From: Bradyrhizobium elkanii WSM2783
GTDB taxonomy: Bacteria > Pseudomonadota > Alphaproteobacteria > Rhizobiales > Xanthobacteraceae
Assembly (NCBI RefSeq): GCF_000472865.1
Contig: NZ_AXAP01000031.1
Coordinates: 1-64,000, forward strand
Direction of reading: 5' to 3'
DNA: 64,000 bases
Shown here: piece by piece, positions 50,302-58,498 of the stretch
Layout of the letters: every line of letters starts with the position of its first letter
Position numbering within the stretch: the first letter of the stretch is position 1
Made by a program: the position numbers and the translations under genes
The notes under the pieces: model-generated
The model's database searches: none
Told to the model about the DNA's origin: nothing
Seen by the model: the letters and a program-made list of their open reading frames with translations, nothing else

Positions 50302-50927
50302 GACGGCGCTCCCGGCCGCCTCGGGAACCCGGTGCCGATCATGGAATCGCGTGTCACGAGGTCCGCAAGCTGCGCCTCGCTCCAGCCCTCGGTGCCTTCG
50401 GGCCGCATCGGCAGCACCAGGAAGCGCGTCTCGGCGGTCGAGTCCCACACCCGGATTTCGGTCACCTTCGGCAGCGTCACGCCGAAATCGGCGAGCACGC
50501 CGCGCGGATCCTTCACGGCGCGCGAGCGATAAGGCGCGGCCTTGTACCAGACCGGCGGCAGGCCGAGCATTTCCCAGGGGTAGCAGGAGCACAAAGTGCA
50601 CACGACCATGTTGTGGCGCTGCGGCGTGTTCTCGACCACGACAAGATGGTCGCCGACGCGGCTGACATGGCCGAGCGTGCCGACGGCCTTGCTGCCGTCC
50701 TCCAGCAGCGCCTGCTTGAACGACGGATCTGTCCAGGCCTTGGCGACGACCCGCGCACCGTTGTGCGGGCCGATCCGGGTCTCATAGGCCTGAATGATGG
50801 CGTCGAGCGCGGCCGGCTCGACATAGCCCTTCTCGGTCAAGATGGTTTCGAGCGCGCGCACGCGCAGCTCGGTCTCGGACAGTTCCGAATGGTCGTGGTC
50901 GTGATGATGATGGTCGTGATCGCTCAT
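50298..50927 (-). CDS. nthA: Nitrile hydratase alpha subunit, cobalt type
   Basis: A 209-residue catalytic subunit. The metal claw VCTLCSCYPW has C110, C113 and C115; threonine after the first cysteine is the cobalt-type form (iron enzymes have serine). The last two cysteines are normally oxidised. The N-terminus MSDHDHHHHDHDHSELSE is rich in His/Asp and might hold metal. GPHNGARVVAKAWTDPSFK and PEGTEGWSEAQLADLVTRD are family blocks. The ATG at 50927 has no strong ribosome-binding site. No amidase gene adjoins the operon. Confidence 0.94.
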   Translation of the reverse strand: MSDHDHHHHDHDHSELSETELRVRALETILTEKGYVEPAALDAIIQAYETRIGPHNGARVVAKAWTDPSFKQALLEDGSKAVGTLGHVSRVGDHLVVVENTPQRHNMVVCTLCSCYPWEMLGLPPVWYKAAPYRSRAVKDPRGVLADFGVTLPKVTEIRVWDSTAETRFLVLPMRPEGTEGWSEAQLADLVTRDSMIGTGFPRRPGAPS

Positions 50928-51008
50928 GGTGGCGAAGATAGGCGAAGAATCCCGGGGATGTCGAGGCATAGAGTCTGCTAGCATTTCGGTCATGACAGGG
51001 AGGCAATC

Positions 51009-51815
51009 GTGGCAGAATACATAAAAATCGAAAAAGGCCTTGGCCCGGAGGGCCGCATCGCGGTCGTGCGCTTCGACCGCGGGGACGGCATCAACGCGCT
51101 GTCGCCGGAGGCGCTGCGCCAGCTCACCGATGCGGCCCGCAGCTTCGAGGATGATGCCGCGACGTCCGTCGTCGTGCTCACCGGCGGCGCAAAATCCTTC
51201 AGCGCCGGCTTCGATCTCAAGGACGCCGAAGGCCGTTCGCGCCGCACCATGGATATCGGCACGCTGCGCCACCACCTGAAGCTTGGGCCGCGGCTGACGC
51301 GGGCCTGGCAGGACATGGAACAGGTCACGATCGGCGCAATCGAGGGCTTTTGCATCGGCGGTGGCGTGGCGCTGGCGGTTGCGCTCGACTTCCGCGTCAT
51401 GGCGCGCGATTCCCATATGCGCGTGCCCGAGATCGGGCTCGGCATGAACATGAGCTGGCAGAGCGTGCCGCGCATGCTGCATCTGATGGGACCGGCACGG
51501 ACCAAGCAGGCCGTGATCCTCGCCGACGACCGCATCTCCGCCGCGGAGGCCTATGAATGGGGATTGGTGGAGCAGGTGGCCGAGCCCGGCAAGGCGTTTG
51601 AGGCCGCCATGACGCTTGCGACAAAGATCGCGGCGCAGCCGCCGATCTCGGTCGCCATGACAAAGCTCACGGTCAACCGCATCGCGCACGCGCTCGATGA
51701 TCTGGCTAGCCATATGGATGTCGATCAGTTCGCGCTGGCAAGCGTGACCGAGGATCACAAAGAGGGCGTGGCGGCATTCCTGGAACGGCGGAAACCGCGG
51801 TTCAGGGGGCGATAG
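51009..51815 (+). CDS. Enoyl-CoA hydratase/isomerase family protein
   Basis: A 268-residue crotonase-fold protein. The two oxyanion-hole segments are SFSAGFDLKDA (about 60-70) and IGAIEGFCIGGGVALAVA (about 108-125). A glutamate in RVPEIGLGMNMSWQSVPRM sits where hydratases place a catalytic acid. Crotonase members also include isomerases and lyases, so the substrate is unknown. The GTG start follows GGGAGGCAATC. It is divergent from nthA across 81 bases, with no obvious tie to nitrile metabolism. Confidence 0.87.
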   Translation: MAEYIKIEKGLGPEGRIAVVRFDRGDGINALSPEALRQLTDAARSFEDDAATSVVVLTGGAKSFSAGFDLKDAEGRSRRTMDIGTLRHHLKLGPRLTRAWQDMEQVTIGAIEGFCIGGGVALAVALDFRVMARDSHMRVPEIGLGMNMSWQSVPRMLHLMGPARTKQAVILADDRISAAEAYEWGLVEQVAEPGKAFEAAMTLATKIAAQPPISVAMTKLTVNRIAHALDDLASHMDVDQFALASVTEDHKEGVAAFLERRKPRFRGR

Positions 51816-51824
51816 CGCTTCGGG

Positions 51825-52166
51825 CTACTTTCGCGCTGCCGTCGTAGCATGCGCGTCAGCGGCCATTTCGAGGCAGGTCTGGAGCTCGACATAGCTCGGC
51901 GTGCCGTCGATGCTGGACTCGCTGATGCATGCCGCCTTGTCCTTCGCCGTGAACTTGCTCCACTGCCCAGCCACTTGCGCCCGGGCCTGCTCTTCGGCCT
52001 TCGTGCAGGACGCCAGGGTCTCTCCGATCCCTACCGTCTCAGCCGTCTCTGCTTTGCAGATTTTGGCGATGTCAAATTTCGGCACCGCGTCCGCCGCGCG
52101 CACATCGTGTGATGCTGCAATTGAAGCGGCCGCGCCGACCGCGGCAAAAATGATGAATTTGCGCAT
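51825..52166 (-). CDS. Small secreted hypothetical protein
   Basis: A 113-residue protein with a clear signal peptide (MRKFIIFAAVGAAASIAAS, cleavage probably after VRA or near residue 24). The mature part has four cysteines (in AKICKAE, LASCTKAE, AACISESS, QTCLEM), enough for two disulfides in the periplasm, and a helical, alanine-rich pattern. No family was recognised; similar short exported proteins are frequent in Bradyrhizobium. It ends 9 bases from the convergent enoyl-CoA hydratase gene. Confidence 0.65.
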   Translation of the reverse strand: MRKFIIFAAVGAAASIAASHDVRAADAVPKFDIAKICKAETAETVGIGETLASCTKAEEQARAQVAGQWSKFTAKDKAACISESSIDGTPSYVELQTCLEMAADAHATTAARK

Positions 52167-52263
52167 GTTCGACCTCCGGTCACATCAATCATCATTAGAC
52201 AAGCTCGTTCGATGTTGACGAAGATCAAGCCGGCGGCCGAGCACGTGAACGTGATCGTCATGA

Positions 52264-53391
52264 CTAGTTCGAGGCCGAGCTGAGCGTGGACCGGAAACGC
52301 AGCAGCGACAGCACCAGGAACAGCGAGGCGATGCCGGCGACGGCAAGGAATTGCGGCCACACCACATCGAGCCCGGCGCCGCGATAGAGGATCGCCTGCG
52401 CGAAGGACACGAAGTGGGTCGAGGGCGACGCCTGCATCACTGTCGCAAGCCAGGGCGGCATGCTCTCCAGCGGCGTGGCGCCGCCGGACAGGACGTTCAT
52501 GGGAACGGCGACCAGCATGTAGAGCAGGCCGAGCTGCGGCATCGACCGCGCAACAGTGCCCAGGAACAGCCCGATCGCGGTCGCGAAGAACAGATAGAGG
52601 ATCGCTCCAAACATGAAGAGCGGGATCGAGCCGGCAATCGGGATCTGCAGCAGCAAGCGGACCACCAGATAGAGCGATAGGCCGACCGCGACCGCAATGA
52701 CGAACCCGTTGGCCCAGATTTTCGACATCGCGATCTCGAACGGGCTCAGCGGCATCACCAGGAGATGGTCCATCGTGCCATGCTCACGCTCGCGTACCAA
52801 CGCTGCACCGGCGAGGATGATCGCGAGCATGGTGACGCTCGAGATGATGCCCATGACGCTGGAGAACCAAGCCGTCATCACGTTGGGATTGAACGCGATC
52901 CTGGCCGCCAGGTTGACCGGCGAGTCCGGCACGCGTTCCACCTGCGACACGAACTGAGCAATCTCGGTATTGATGATCTGTTGCGCGTAGCCCGATCCCA
53001 GGCCGGCCTGGATCATCGCGGTGGCGTCGACATTGATCTGCAGTCCGGGCTGGCGGCCCGCCAAGACGTCGCGTTGGAAGTTTGGGGGAATATCGATGAC
53101 GAAAGTGTATTTGCCGGTATCCATCAGATGTTCGATATCGGCTTGCGCGATCGCCACCGGCTCCTTGAAATAGGGCATCAGGAACGCATGCGTGATCCGG
53201 CGGGACAATTCCGAATGGTCTTCGTCGAGCAGCCCGATCGAGGCATGAAACACTTCCTGTGAATTGCTTTGCGCCTGACTGATGACGGCAAGCGAGAATG
53301 AGTAGATCACGAACCCGAGCAGCACCCAGTCGCTGAAAAAGCTGCGCAGCTCCTTGGTGCCGAGCCAGACGATGTTGGAGAGGGAGCGCAT
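52264..53391 (-). CDS. ABC-2 type permease (YhhJ-like)
   Basis: A 375-residue membrane subunit. One TM helix near 20-40 precedes a large periplasmic domain (about 45-170, with GKYTFVIDIPPNFQRDVLAG). Five more helices follow from about 175, including the ABC-2 signature VREREHGTMDHLLVMPLSPFEIAMSKI. It is the last gene of a HlyD-RbbA-ABC2 operon like E. coli yhiI-rbbA-yhhJ. Its start lies five bases after the RbbA stop. The exported substrate is unknown. Confidence 0.9.
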   Translation of the reverse strand: MRSLSNIVWLGTKELRSFFSDWVLLGFVIYSFSLAVISQAQSNSQEVFHASIGLLDEDHSELSRRITHAFLMPYFKEPVAIAQADIEHLMDTGKYTFVIDIPPNFQRDVLAGRQPGLQINVDATAMIQAGLGSGYAQQIINTEIAQFVSQVERVPDSPVNLAARIAFNPNVMTAWFSSVMGIISSVTMLAIILAGAALVREREHGTMDHLLVMPLSPFEIAMSKIWANGFVIAVAVGLSLYLVVRLLLQIPIAGSIPLFMFGAILYLFFATAIGLFLGTVARSMPQLGLLYMLVAVPMNVLSGGATPLESMPPWLATVMQASPSTHFVSFAQAILYRGAGLDVVWPQFLAVAGIASLFLVLSLLRFRSTLSSASN

Positions 53392-53395
53392 CGTC

Positions 53396-56131
53396 TCAGC
53401 GCTCCTGCTTGGGGAGCAGCATCATGCTCAGCGCCGTCAGCACGGGGACGAAGACGAGCAGCATGAGGATGCTCGAACCGAGATCGGCAAGGCCCAGGCC
53501 CTTGGTGAAGGCGCCGACGCTGATCGGGCGGTAATAGCTCATCGGAAAGCAAAGGCCGATAAGCTGCGCCGAACCGGAAAGCGAAGAGACGGGCGTCATC
53601 ATGCCCGAGAACTGCTGGGCTGGCAGGATGGTGAGGATCGCGGTGCCGAACAGCGCGGCGATCTGGGTCGTGCAGAAGGTCGAGATCAGCATGCCGTAGC
53701 CGGTCGTCGTGAAGACGTAGATGACCGTGCCGGCCAGCAGCGCCACAAAGCTGCCCTTCAGCGGCACGTTGAATATGAAGACCGCCATCGCGAACATGAT
53801 AATGAAATTGATCAGCGCGACGGCGACGTAAGGAAGCTGTTTGCCGACGAGGAATTCCAGCCGCGTCACCGGCGTAACGTAAAGGTTGGTGATCGAGCCG
53901 AGCTCTTTCTCGCGAACGACCGCAAGCGCCATCAGGATGGCCGGGAACAGCGCGAGCATCATCGCGAGGGTCGAAGGCACCATGGCGTAGATGCTGTCAA
54001 AATCCTGGTTGTACTTGAACCGGACCTCGATATTGGCGGGCAGGGGCCTTGCCGCCTGCGTCGTGTTCAGCACGGGATCGCTCAGATAGAGCTGGTGCAT
54101 CCCCTGCAGGTAACCCCGAATGGTTGCGGCGCGGAACGGCATGGCGCCGTCGATCCACGCGGATACGTAGGCGGGCCGCCCGCGCTTGATGTCGAGGCCG
54201 AAGTTTGGAGGAATCTCGATGCTGGCCGAGATGTCGCCGTTCTTCAGGCGACGATCGAGATCGGCATAGTCGGTCAGCGGAGGCTTTTCGAGGAAATAGG
54301 GCGATCCTCTCAGCTCCGACAGATAGGCACGGCTTTCGGGCGTTTGGTCGCGATCGAGCACGGCAAAGCTGAGATTGTTGACGTCGGCCGAAATGCCAAA
54401 GCCGAACACGATCATCAGGAGCGCAGTGCCGAACAGGGCGAACATCAGCCGGATACGATCGCGCATCAGCTCGAGGCCCTCGCGGATGGTATAGGCGAAC
54501 AGCCGCCGAAAGCTGAAAAAGGAGCGTCTGCTTTCGCGGCCGGCGGTCTTGTCCGGTTCGGCTTGCGGCTGGTCGAGAGTCACGGTGGATGCCGTGCCCG
54601 GCGTTTCCCGTTCGAGGAAGCTGATGAACGCATCCTCCAGGCTCTTGGCGTTTCTCGCCTTGATCAATCCGGCCGGCGTGTCGGAGGCAAGCACGCGTCC
54701 TTCGTGCATCAGCGACAGCCGATCACAGCGCGCCGCCTCGTTCATGAAATGCGTCGAGACGAAAATGGTCATCCCTTGATTGCGCGACAGGTCGATCAGA
54801 AGCTGCCAGAACTGGTCGCGCGCCAACGGGTCGACGCCGGAGGTCGGCTCGTCCAGGATCAAGAGGTCCGGCTTGTGGACGACGGCGACCGCAAGCGACA
54901 ACCGCTGCCTGATTCCGAGCGGGAGCGAAGAGGCGAGGTCATCGAGATAGTCGGCGAGGTCGCATTTCTCGATCAGCTCCGCGATGCGTGCCTCCGCAAA
55001 CGCCAGAGACAGGTGAAACAGCCGCGCGTGCAGGACAAGGTTCTGGCGAACCGTGAGTTCCCCGTAGAGGGAGAAGGATTGCGACATGTAGCCGACACGG
55101 CGGCGTGCTTCGAGGTCGCCGGCGCGCAGCACTTCGCCGAAGATCAGCGCCTCGCCCTCGGACGGCGGCAGCAGCCCGGTGAGCATCTTCATCGTGGTCG
55201 TCTTGCCCGATCCGTTCGAGCCGACAAAGCCAAAGATCTCGCCGCGGCGGATCGTGAAATTCACACGGTCGACGGCGGTGAAGTCGCCGAACCGGCAGGT
55301 CAGGTCCTTGGCGACAATGACGGGCTCGGCGTGACCGTCGAGCGGCGGACCGATCGGCTTTTCGTTGCCGGCACGCTGTCGATGCGGGAGCAGGGCAACG
55401 AACGCGTCTTCGATCGAGTCGGTGCCGGTTTGCTGTTTGAGGTCGGACGGCGAGCCGGTCGCGAGAATCTTTCCCTCATTCATCGCCATCAGCCAGTCGA
55501 AACGCTCGGCCTCTTCCATATAGGCGGTGGCGACGAGCACGCTCATTTTCGCCGTGCGATCCCTGATACGGTCGATGAGATCCCAGAACTGGCGGCGCGA
55601 CAGCGGGTCGACGCCGGTCGTGGGCTCGTCCAGGATCAGGAGATCGGGATCATGGATCAGCGAGCAGCACAGCCCGAGCTTCTGCCGCATGCCGCCCGAC
55701 AGCTTGCTGGCCGGCCGGTCGGCGAACGGCGCAAGCCCGGTGCTTTCCAGGAGCTCATTGATGCGCCACTCGCGCTCCTTGCGCGACTGCTCGAACAGCC
55801 GCGCGAAGAACTCGACATTCTCCTTAACGCTCAGGTCGGGATAGAGATTCTTGCCCAGCCCTTGCGGCATGTAGGCGATGCGCGGACAGATCAGGGCGCG
55901 CTCGGCGGCCTTGGAGATGTCGGTGCCGAGCACGGCGACCGCACCCTCCTGGATCTTCCGCGCGCCGGCGAGGATCGCGAGCAGGGAGGATTTGCCGACG
56001 CCGTCGGGTCCGATCAAGCCAACCAGGCGTCCGGCGGGAATGTCGGCCGATATGCAGTCGAGCGCCGTCACCGAACCGTAGCGATGGGAGAGGGCGCGAA
56101 CGACGGCGACCTGATCGTCGCTGCCATTCAT
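53396..56131 (-). CDS. rbbA: RbbA-like double ATPase fused to ABC-2 permease
   Basis: A 911-residue protein. The first ATPase domain (about 8-240) has Walker A GPDGVGKSS, signature LSGGMRQKL and Walker B LLILDEPTTGVDP. The second (about 272-500) has GSNGSGKTT and LLILDEPTSGVDP, but the signature reads LPLGIRQRL, as in related exporters. From about 540 there is an ABC-2 permease with six TM helices and a large external loop. E. coli RbbA was described as a ribosome-associated ATPase, yet the layout suggests export. The ATG at 56131 overlaps the HlyD stop (ATGA) and is preferred to one nine codons upstream. Confidence 0.92.
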   Translation of the reverse strand: MNGSDDQVAVVRALSHRYGSVTALDCISADIPAGRLVGLIGPDGVGKSSLLAILAGARKIQEGAVAVLGTDISKAAERALICPRIAYMPQGLGKNLYPDLSVKENVEFFARLFEQSRKEREWRINELLESTGLAPFADRPASKLSGGMRQKLGLCCSLIHDPDLLILDEPTTGVDPLSRRQFWDLIDRIRDRTAKMSVLVATAYMEEAERFDWLMAMNEGKILATGSPSDLKQQTGTDSIEDAFVALLPHRQRAGNEKPIGPPLDGHAEPVIVAKDLTCRFGDFTAVDRVNFTIRRGEIFGFVGSNGSGKTTTMKMLTGLLPPSEGEALIFGEVLRAGDLEARRRVGYMSQSFSLYGELTVRQNLVLHARLFHLSLAFAEARIAELIEKCDLADYLDDLASSLPLGIRQRLSLAVAVVHKPDLLILDEPTSGVDPLARDQFWQLLIDLSRNQGMTIFVSTHFMNEAARCDRLSLMHEGRVLASDTPAGLIKARNAKSLEDAFISFLERETPGTASTVTLDQPQAEPDKTAGRESRRSFFSFRRLFAYTIREGLELMRDRIRLMFALFGTALLMIVFGFGISADVNNLSFAVLDRDQTPESRAYLSELRGSPYFLEKPPLTDYADLDRRLKNGDISASIEIPPNFGLDIKRGRPAYVSAWIDGAMPFRAATIRGYLQGMHQLYLSDPVLNTTQAARPLPANIEVRFKYNQDFDSIYAMVPSTLAMMLALFPAILMALAVVREKELGSITNLYVTPVTRLEFLVGKQLPYVAVALINFIIMFAMAVFIFNVPLKGSFVALLAGTVIYVFTTTGYGMLISTFCTTQIAALFGTAILTILPAQQFSGMMTPVSSLSGSAQLIGLCFPMSYYRPISVGAFTKGLGLADLGSSILMLLVFVPVLTALSMMLLPKQER

Positions 56132-57219
56132 GGCGCAGCCTGCAGCGTCGTCGGCCATGCAACTGCGGAATCCCAGCGGACATAGGCGACACCGGGAAGG
56201 CCACTTCTGACCGCGTCCGCATGCGCAAGCAGGCGTTCCGGGTCGATGCGGACCCGAATGCGGAACATCAGCTTGTCGCGCTCGGTCTTGGTCTCGACCG
56301 TCTTCGGCGTGAACTGCGCCTGGCTCGCGACGAACGAGACCTTCGCGGGGATCGGATGATCGGGGTAGGCGTCGAGAACGATGCGTGCGTCAGCGCCGAC
56401 CTTCACCTTGCCGGCTTCCGTCGTCGGCAAATAGAGGTCCATGTAGACATAGGTCAGATCCAGCATCGTGAAGACCTTGCCGCCGGCCGCGAGGACTTCG
56501 CCGATATTGGTAAGGCGGTACTGGATCCGGCCCGCCTTCGGCGCCACCAGCGTGTTGTCGGCGATCTGCACCCTGTAGAGACCGGCATCGTGCTGGGCGG
56601 CCTCCAGCGCATGTTGGGATTCGAGCACCCTGGCTTGTGCCGCAGCGAGCGCGCCATTGGCGGCGTCGAGCTGTTGCTTGCGCTGGTCCAGCAATTCCTT
56701 GGTGGCCCAGCCATTCTTGAACAGCGATTCAGTCCGCTGGTTCTCCTGCTCGGCGAGGGTCTTCTGCGCCTGCTGCTGGGTCAGCACGGCTTCGGCTTCC
56801 TCGATGGCGCGCTGTGCCTGCCGGCCCTGCGCAACCGACTTAGAAAGCGATTGCTCGAGATCGCGGGTATCCATCCGCGCCACGACCTGTCCGGGCGCAA
56901 CCATGTCGCCGATATCGGCGAGCAGCTCGTGCACGCGTCCGGCATATTTGGTGCTGATGTCGATTTCATCGGCTTCGATACGGCCGTTGCCGACGCTGAT
57001 GCCGACAGGCAGCGGCGGATGCATTTGCTTCCAGATGTAATAGCCGCCGCCACCGGCGCCGAGCGCAGCGAGGAGGAGCGCCACCGTGATCCGCAAACCG
57101 CGCCGTTTGCCGCTTGGGCGGACCGGCACAGGCAGATGCGAGGCGGGCGCAGGCGCGGGCGAATGAGACGCATCGCCGGCTTGCGCGCCTCCTTTGATCT
57201 CTTCGATTTGATCTTGCAT
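56128..57219 (-). CDS. HlyD-family membrane fusion protein (YhiI-like)
   Basis: A 363-residue adaptor. The N-terminal cytoplasmic part is Pro/Ala-rich, followed by one TM helix at about 44-62 with a glycine run. VGNGRIEADEIDISTKYAGRV starts the lipoyl-like domain. A coiled-coil hairpin spans about 120-210. The barrel domain contains DNTLVAPKAGRIQYR and LTYVYMDLYLPTTEAGKV. It probably connects the RbbA/ABC-2 exporter to an outer-membrane channel. The operon starts here; a FixK-like site lies 62 bases upstream of its ATG. Confidence 0.9.
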   Translation of the reverse strand: MQDQIEEIKGGAQAGDASHSPAPAPASHLPVPVRPSGKRRGLRITVALLLAALGAGGGGYYIWKQMHPPLPVGISVGNGRIEADEIDISTKYAGRVHELLADIGDMVAPGQVVARMDTRDLEQSLSKSVAQGRQAQRAIEEAEAVLTQQQAQKTLAEQENQRTESLFKNGWATKELLDQRKQQLDAANGALAAAQARVLESQHALEAAQHDAGLYRVQIADNTLVAPKAGRIQYRLTNIGEVLAAGGKVFTMLDLTYVYMDLYLPTTEAGKVKVGADARIVLDAYPDHPIPAKVSFVASQAQFTPKTVETKTERDKLMFRIRVRIDPERLLAHADAVRSGLPGVAYVRWDSAVAWPTTLQAAP

Positions 57220-57280
57220 CGGTCAGGGCCTTTGGTTGCAGAGCTTGTCTGCAATCTTGCACCGCCGCATCCGCGGGCTA

Positions 57281-57294
57281 TTGACGTAACGCAA
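57281..57294 (-). promoter_or_regulatory. FixK/FNR-like site upstream of the HlyD operon
   Basis: TTGA-CGTAAC-GCAA; on the minus strand it reads TTGC-N6-TCAA, within the B. japonicum FixK2 consensus TTG(A/C)-N6-(T/G)CAA. Its centre is 68 bases before the HlyD ATG, so activation from -41.5 would leave a leader of about 27 bases. Confidence 0.45.
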
Positions 57295-57372
57295 ATTCTG
57301 GCGAACGCCGGTCCCGTGAGCCGTGTTCCAAGTAGGTTCCGAGCGACCGGCACATCAATGCGCGCGACAAAG

Positions 57373-57386
57373 TTGATTTCGCTCAA
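57373..57386. promoter_or_regulatory. FixK/FNR-like site, middle of the gap
   Basis: TTGA-TTTCGC-TCAA is a symmetric site fitting the FixK2/FNR consensus. It is about 160 bases from the HlyD start and 265 from the stress gene, so it is less well placed for either than the other two. Confidence 0.4.
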
Positions 57387-57576
57387 CCCGCACCGCCGCC
57401 AATGCCCCATGCAGGATCCTCGATTGTCTGGAAGACGACGAAGTTCGAGAAGCGCTGGACCTCCTCCATGAGCGTGACGAGAGAACGCCTCCCTCGCAAG
57501 ATTGAAGCGGGGACGGTTGCGGGTGACGTCAGTTAGAATTGGTGATCGGCTGCTCCCGGCGTTCAACCCGGTGCGA

Positions 57577-57590
57577 TTGATCCACGTCAA
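57577..57590 (+). promoter_or_regulatory. FixK/FNR-like site upstream of the universal stress gene
   Basis: TTGA-TCCACG-TCAA, a symmetric FixK2/FNR box centred 63 bases before the GTG at 57647. A class II promoter centred at -41.5 would start near 57625 and leave a short leader. Oxygen-responsive universal stress genes are known targets of FixK2-type regulators in this group. Confidence 0.6.
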
Positions 57591-57646
57591 TCGCTGTCGT
57601 CTTGCTGCGCGCTACGTGTTTTCAACAATTCGCTGGGGAGTTTTCC

Positions 57647-58486
57647 GTGCCGCTGAGAACCATAGCCGTCTTCTTCGATCCGTCGCCTGCCGGCGAGGCG
57701 CGTGCCGACTATGCCGTCAAACTCGCATTCCGTCACCGCGCCCATCTGGTCGGGATCTTCGTGGTGCCATTCGGCTGGGACGGCAATCCGTCCGAGTCCT
57801 TCGTCCGAGGGCAGGCCGCGGTTCGCGATCTCATTGAACGCCATACGGCGAGCGAACTGGCCGCGACGAAAGCCGCGAGCCAAAGCTTTGCAACTGTTTC
57901 GACCCGCGAAGACATCAGTTGCGAGTTTCGTTGCATCCGTTCCGGTGAAGCCAATGAGGGGGCGGCGCTGAACGCGCTGCATTCCGATCTCGTGATCGTC
58001 GGCAGTCCGCGGTCAGGCGGCCTGCCGCAGGAGTGGTCGGCGGAATCCCTGCTGCTTGCCACCGGTGTACCCGTCCTCCTGTTGCCCGAGCATTGGAGTG
58101 GGACCGCGGCGGAGCACATCGTGGTCGCCTGGAACGCCAGCCGTGAGGCACGCCGTGCCATCAAGGATGCTCTTCCGCTGCTTGCAGCCGCGCAGTCGGT
58201 GACTGTCCTCCTGGTGGATTCGCACAAGAATGCCCGGCATGGCGAAGAGCCCGGCGCCGATGTCGGACTGTATTTGTCTCGCCATGGCGTAAAGGTGACC
58301 GTCGAGCGGATCCACTCCAATGGCGCTTCGGTCGCCGATGCCATCCTTGGTTTTGCCGGGCGCCACACCCGCGACCTGATCGTGGTTGGTGCTTACAGCC
58401 ACGCGCGAGCGAGCCAGATGATCTTCGGCGGCGTGACCCGCGCCCTGTTGCGGGACGCGACCGTCCCATTGTTGATCGCGCATTGA
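57647..58486 (+). CDS. Universal stress protein, tandem-domain
   Basis: A 279-residue protein made of two UspA-like halves. The first (about 1-145) starts VPLRTIAVFFDPSPAGEARADYA and includes SDLVIVGSPRSGG. The second (about 148-279) begins EHIVVAWNASREARRAIKDALPLL and ends with the nucleotide-binding pattern DLIVVGAYSHARASQMIFGGVTRALL by parts (G-x2-G-x9-G-type). The GTG at 57647 is preceded by GGGGAG, whereas the upstream ATG at 57602 would translate the promoter region. The FixK-like site suggests induction at low oxygen. Confidence 0.9.
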   Translation: MPLRTIAVFFDPSPAGEARADYAVKLAFRHRAHLVGIFVVPFGWDGNPSESFVRGQAAVRDLIERHTASELAATKAASQSFATVSTREDISCEFRCIRSGEANEGAALNALHSDLVIVGSPRSGGLPQEWSAESLLLATGVPVLLLPEHWSGTAAEHIVVAWNASREARRAIKDALPLLAAAQSVTVLLVDSHKNARHGEEPGADVGLYLSRHGVKVTVERIHSNGASVADAILGFAGRHTRDLIVVGAYSHARASQMIFGGVTRALLRDATVPLLIAH

Positions 58487-58498
58487 GAGACCTCGGGG

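Larger units (their letters stand above)
57220..57646. other. 427-base divergent gap with three FixK/FNR-like sites
   Basis: No supported gene. The gap separates the HlyD-RbbA export operon (minus) from the universal stress gene (plus) and carries the three sites listed separately. GGGGAGTTTTCC before 57647 is the ribosome-binding site of the stress gene. Nothing else was recognised. Confidence 0.55.

Noticed and set aside
50882..50927. His-rich start of nthA as a cloning tag.
   Set aside because: The order HDHHHHDHDH is irregular, natural-looking, and followed directly by conserved alpha-subunit sequence.
50302..51758. Large minus-strand frames extending nthB and nthA upstream.
   Set aside because: The extensions run through nthA and the enoyl-CoA hydratase gene in other frames. 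The family starts at 50301 and 50927 coincide with ATGA overlap and known N-termini.
53354..56185. A 943-codon open frame on the plus strand.
   Set aside because: It is exactly antisense to the RbbA-like gene, which has all ABC motifs. High G+C codon bias keeps the opposite frame open.
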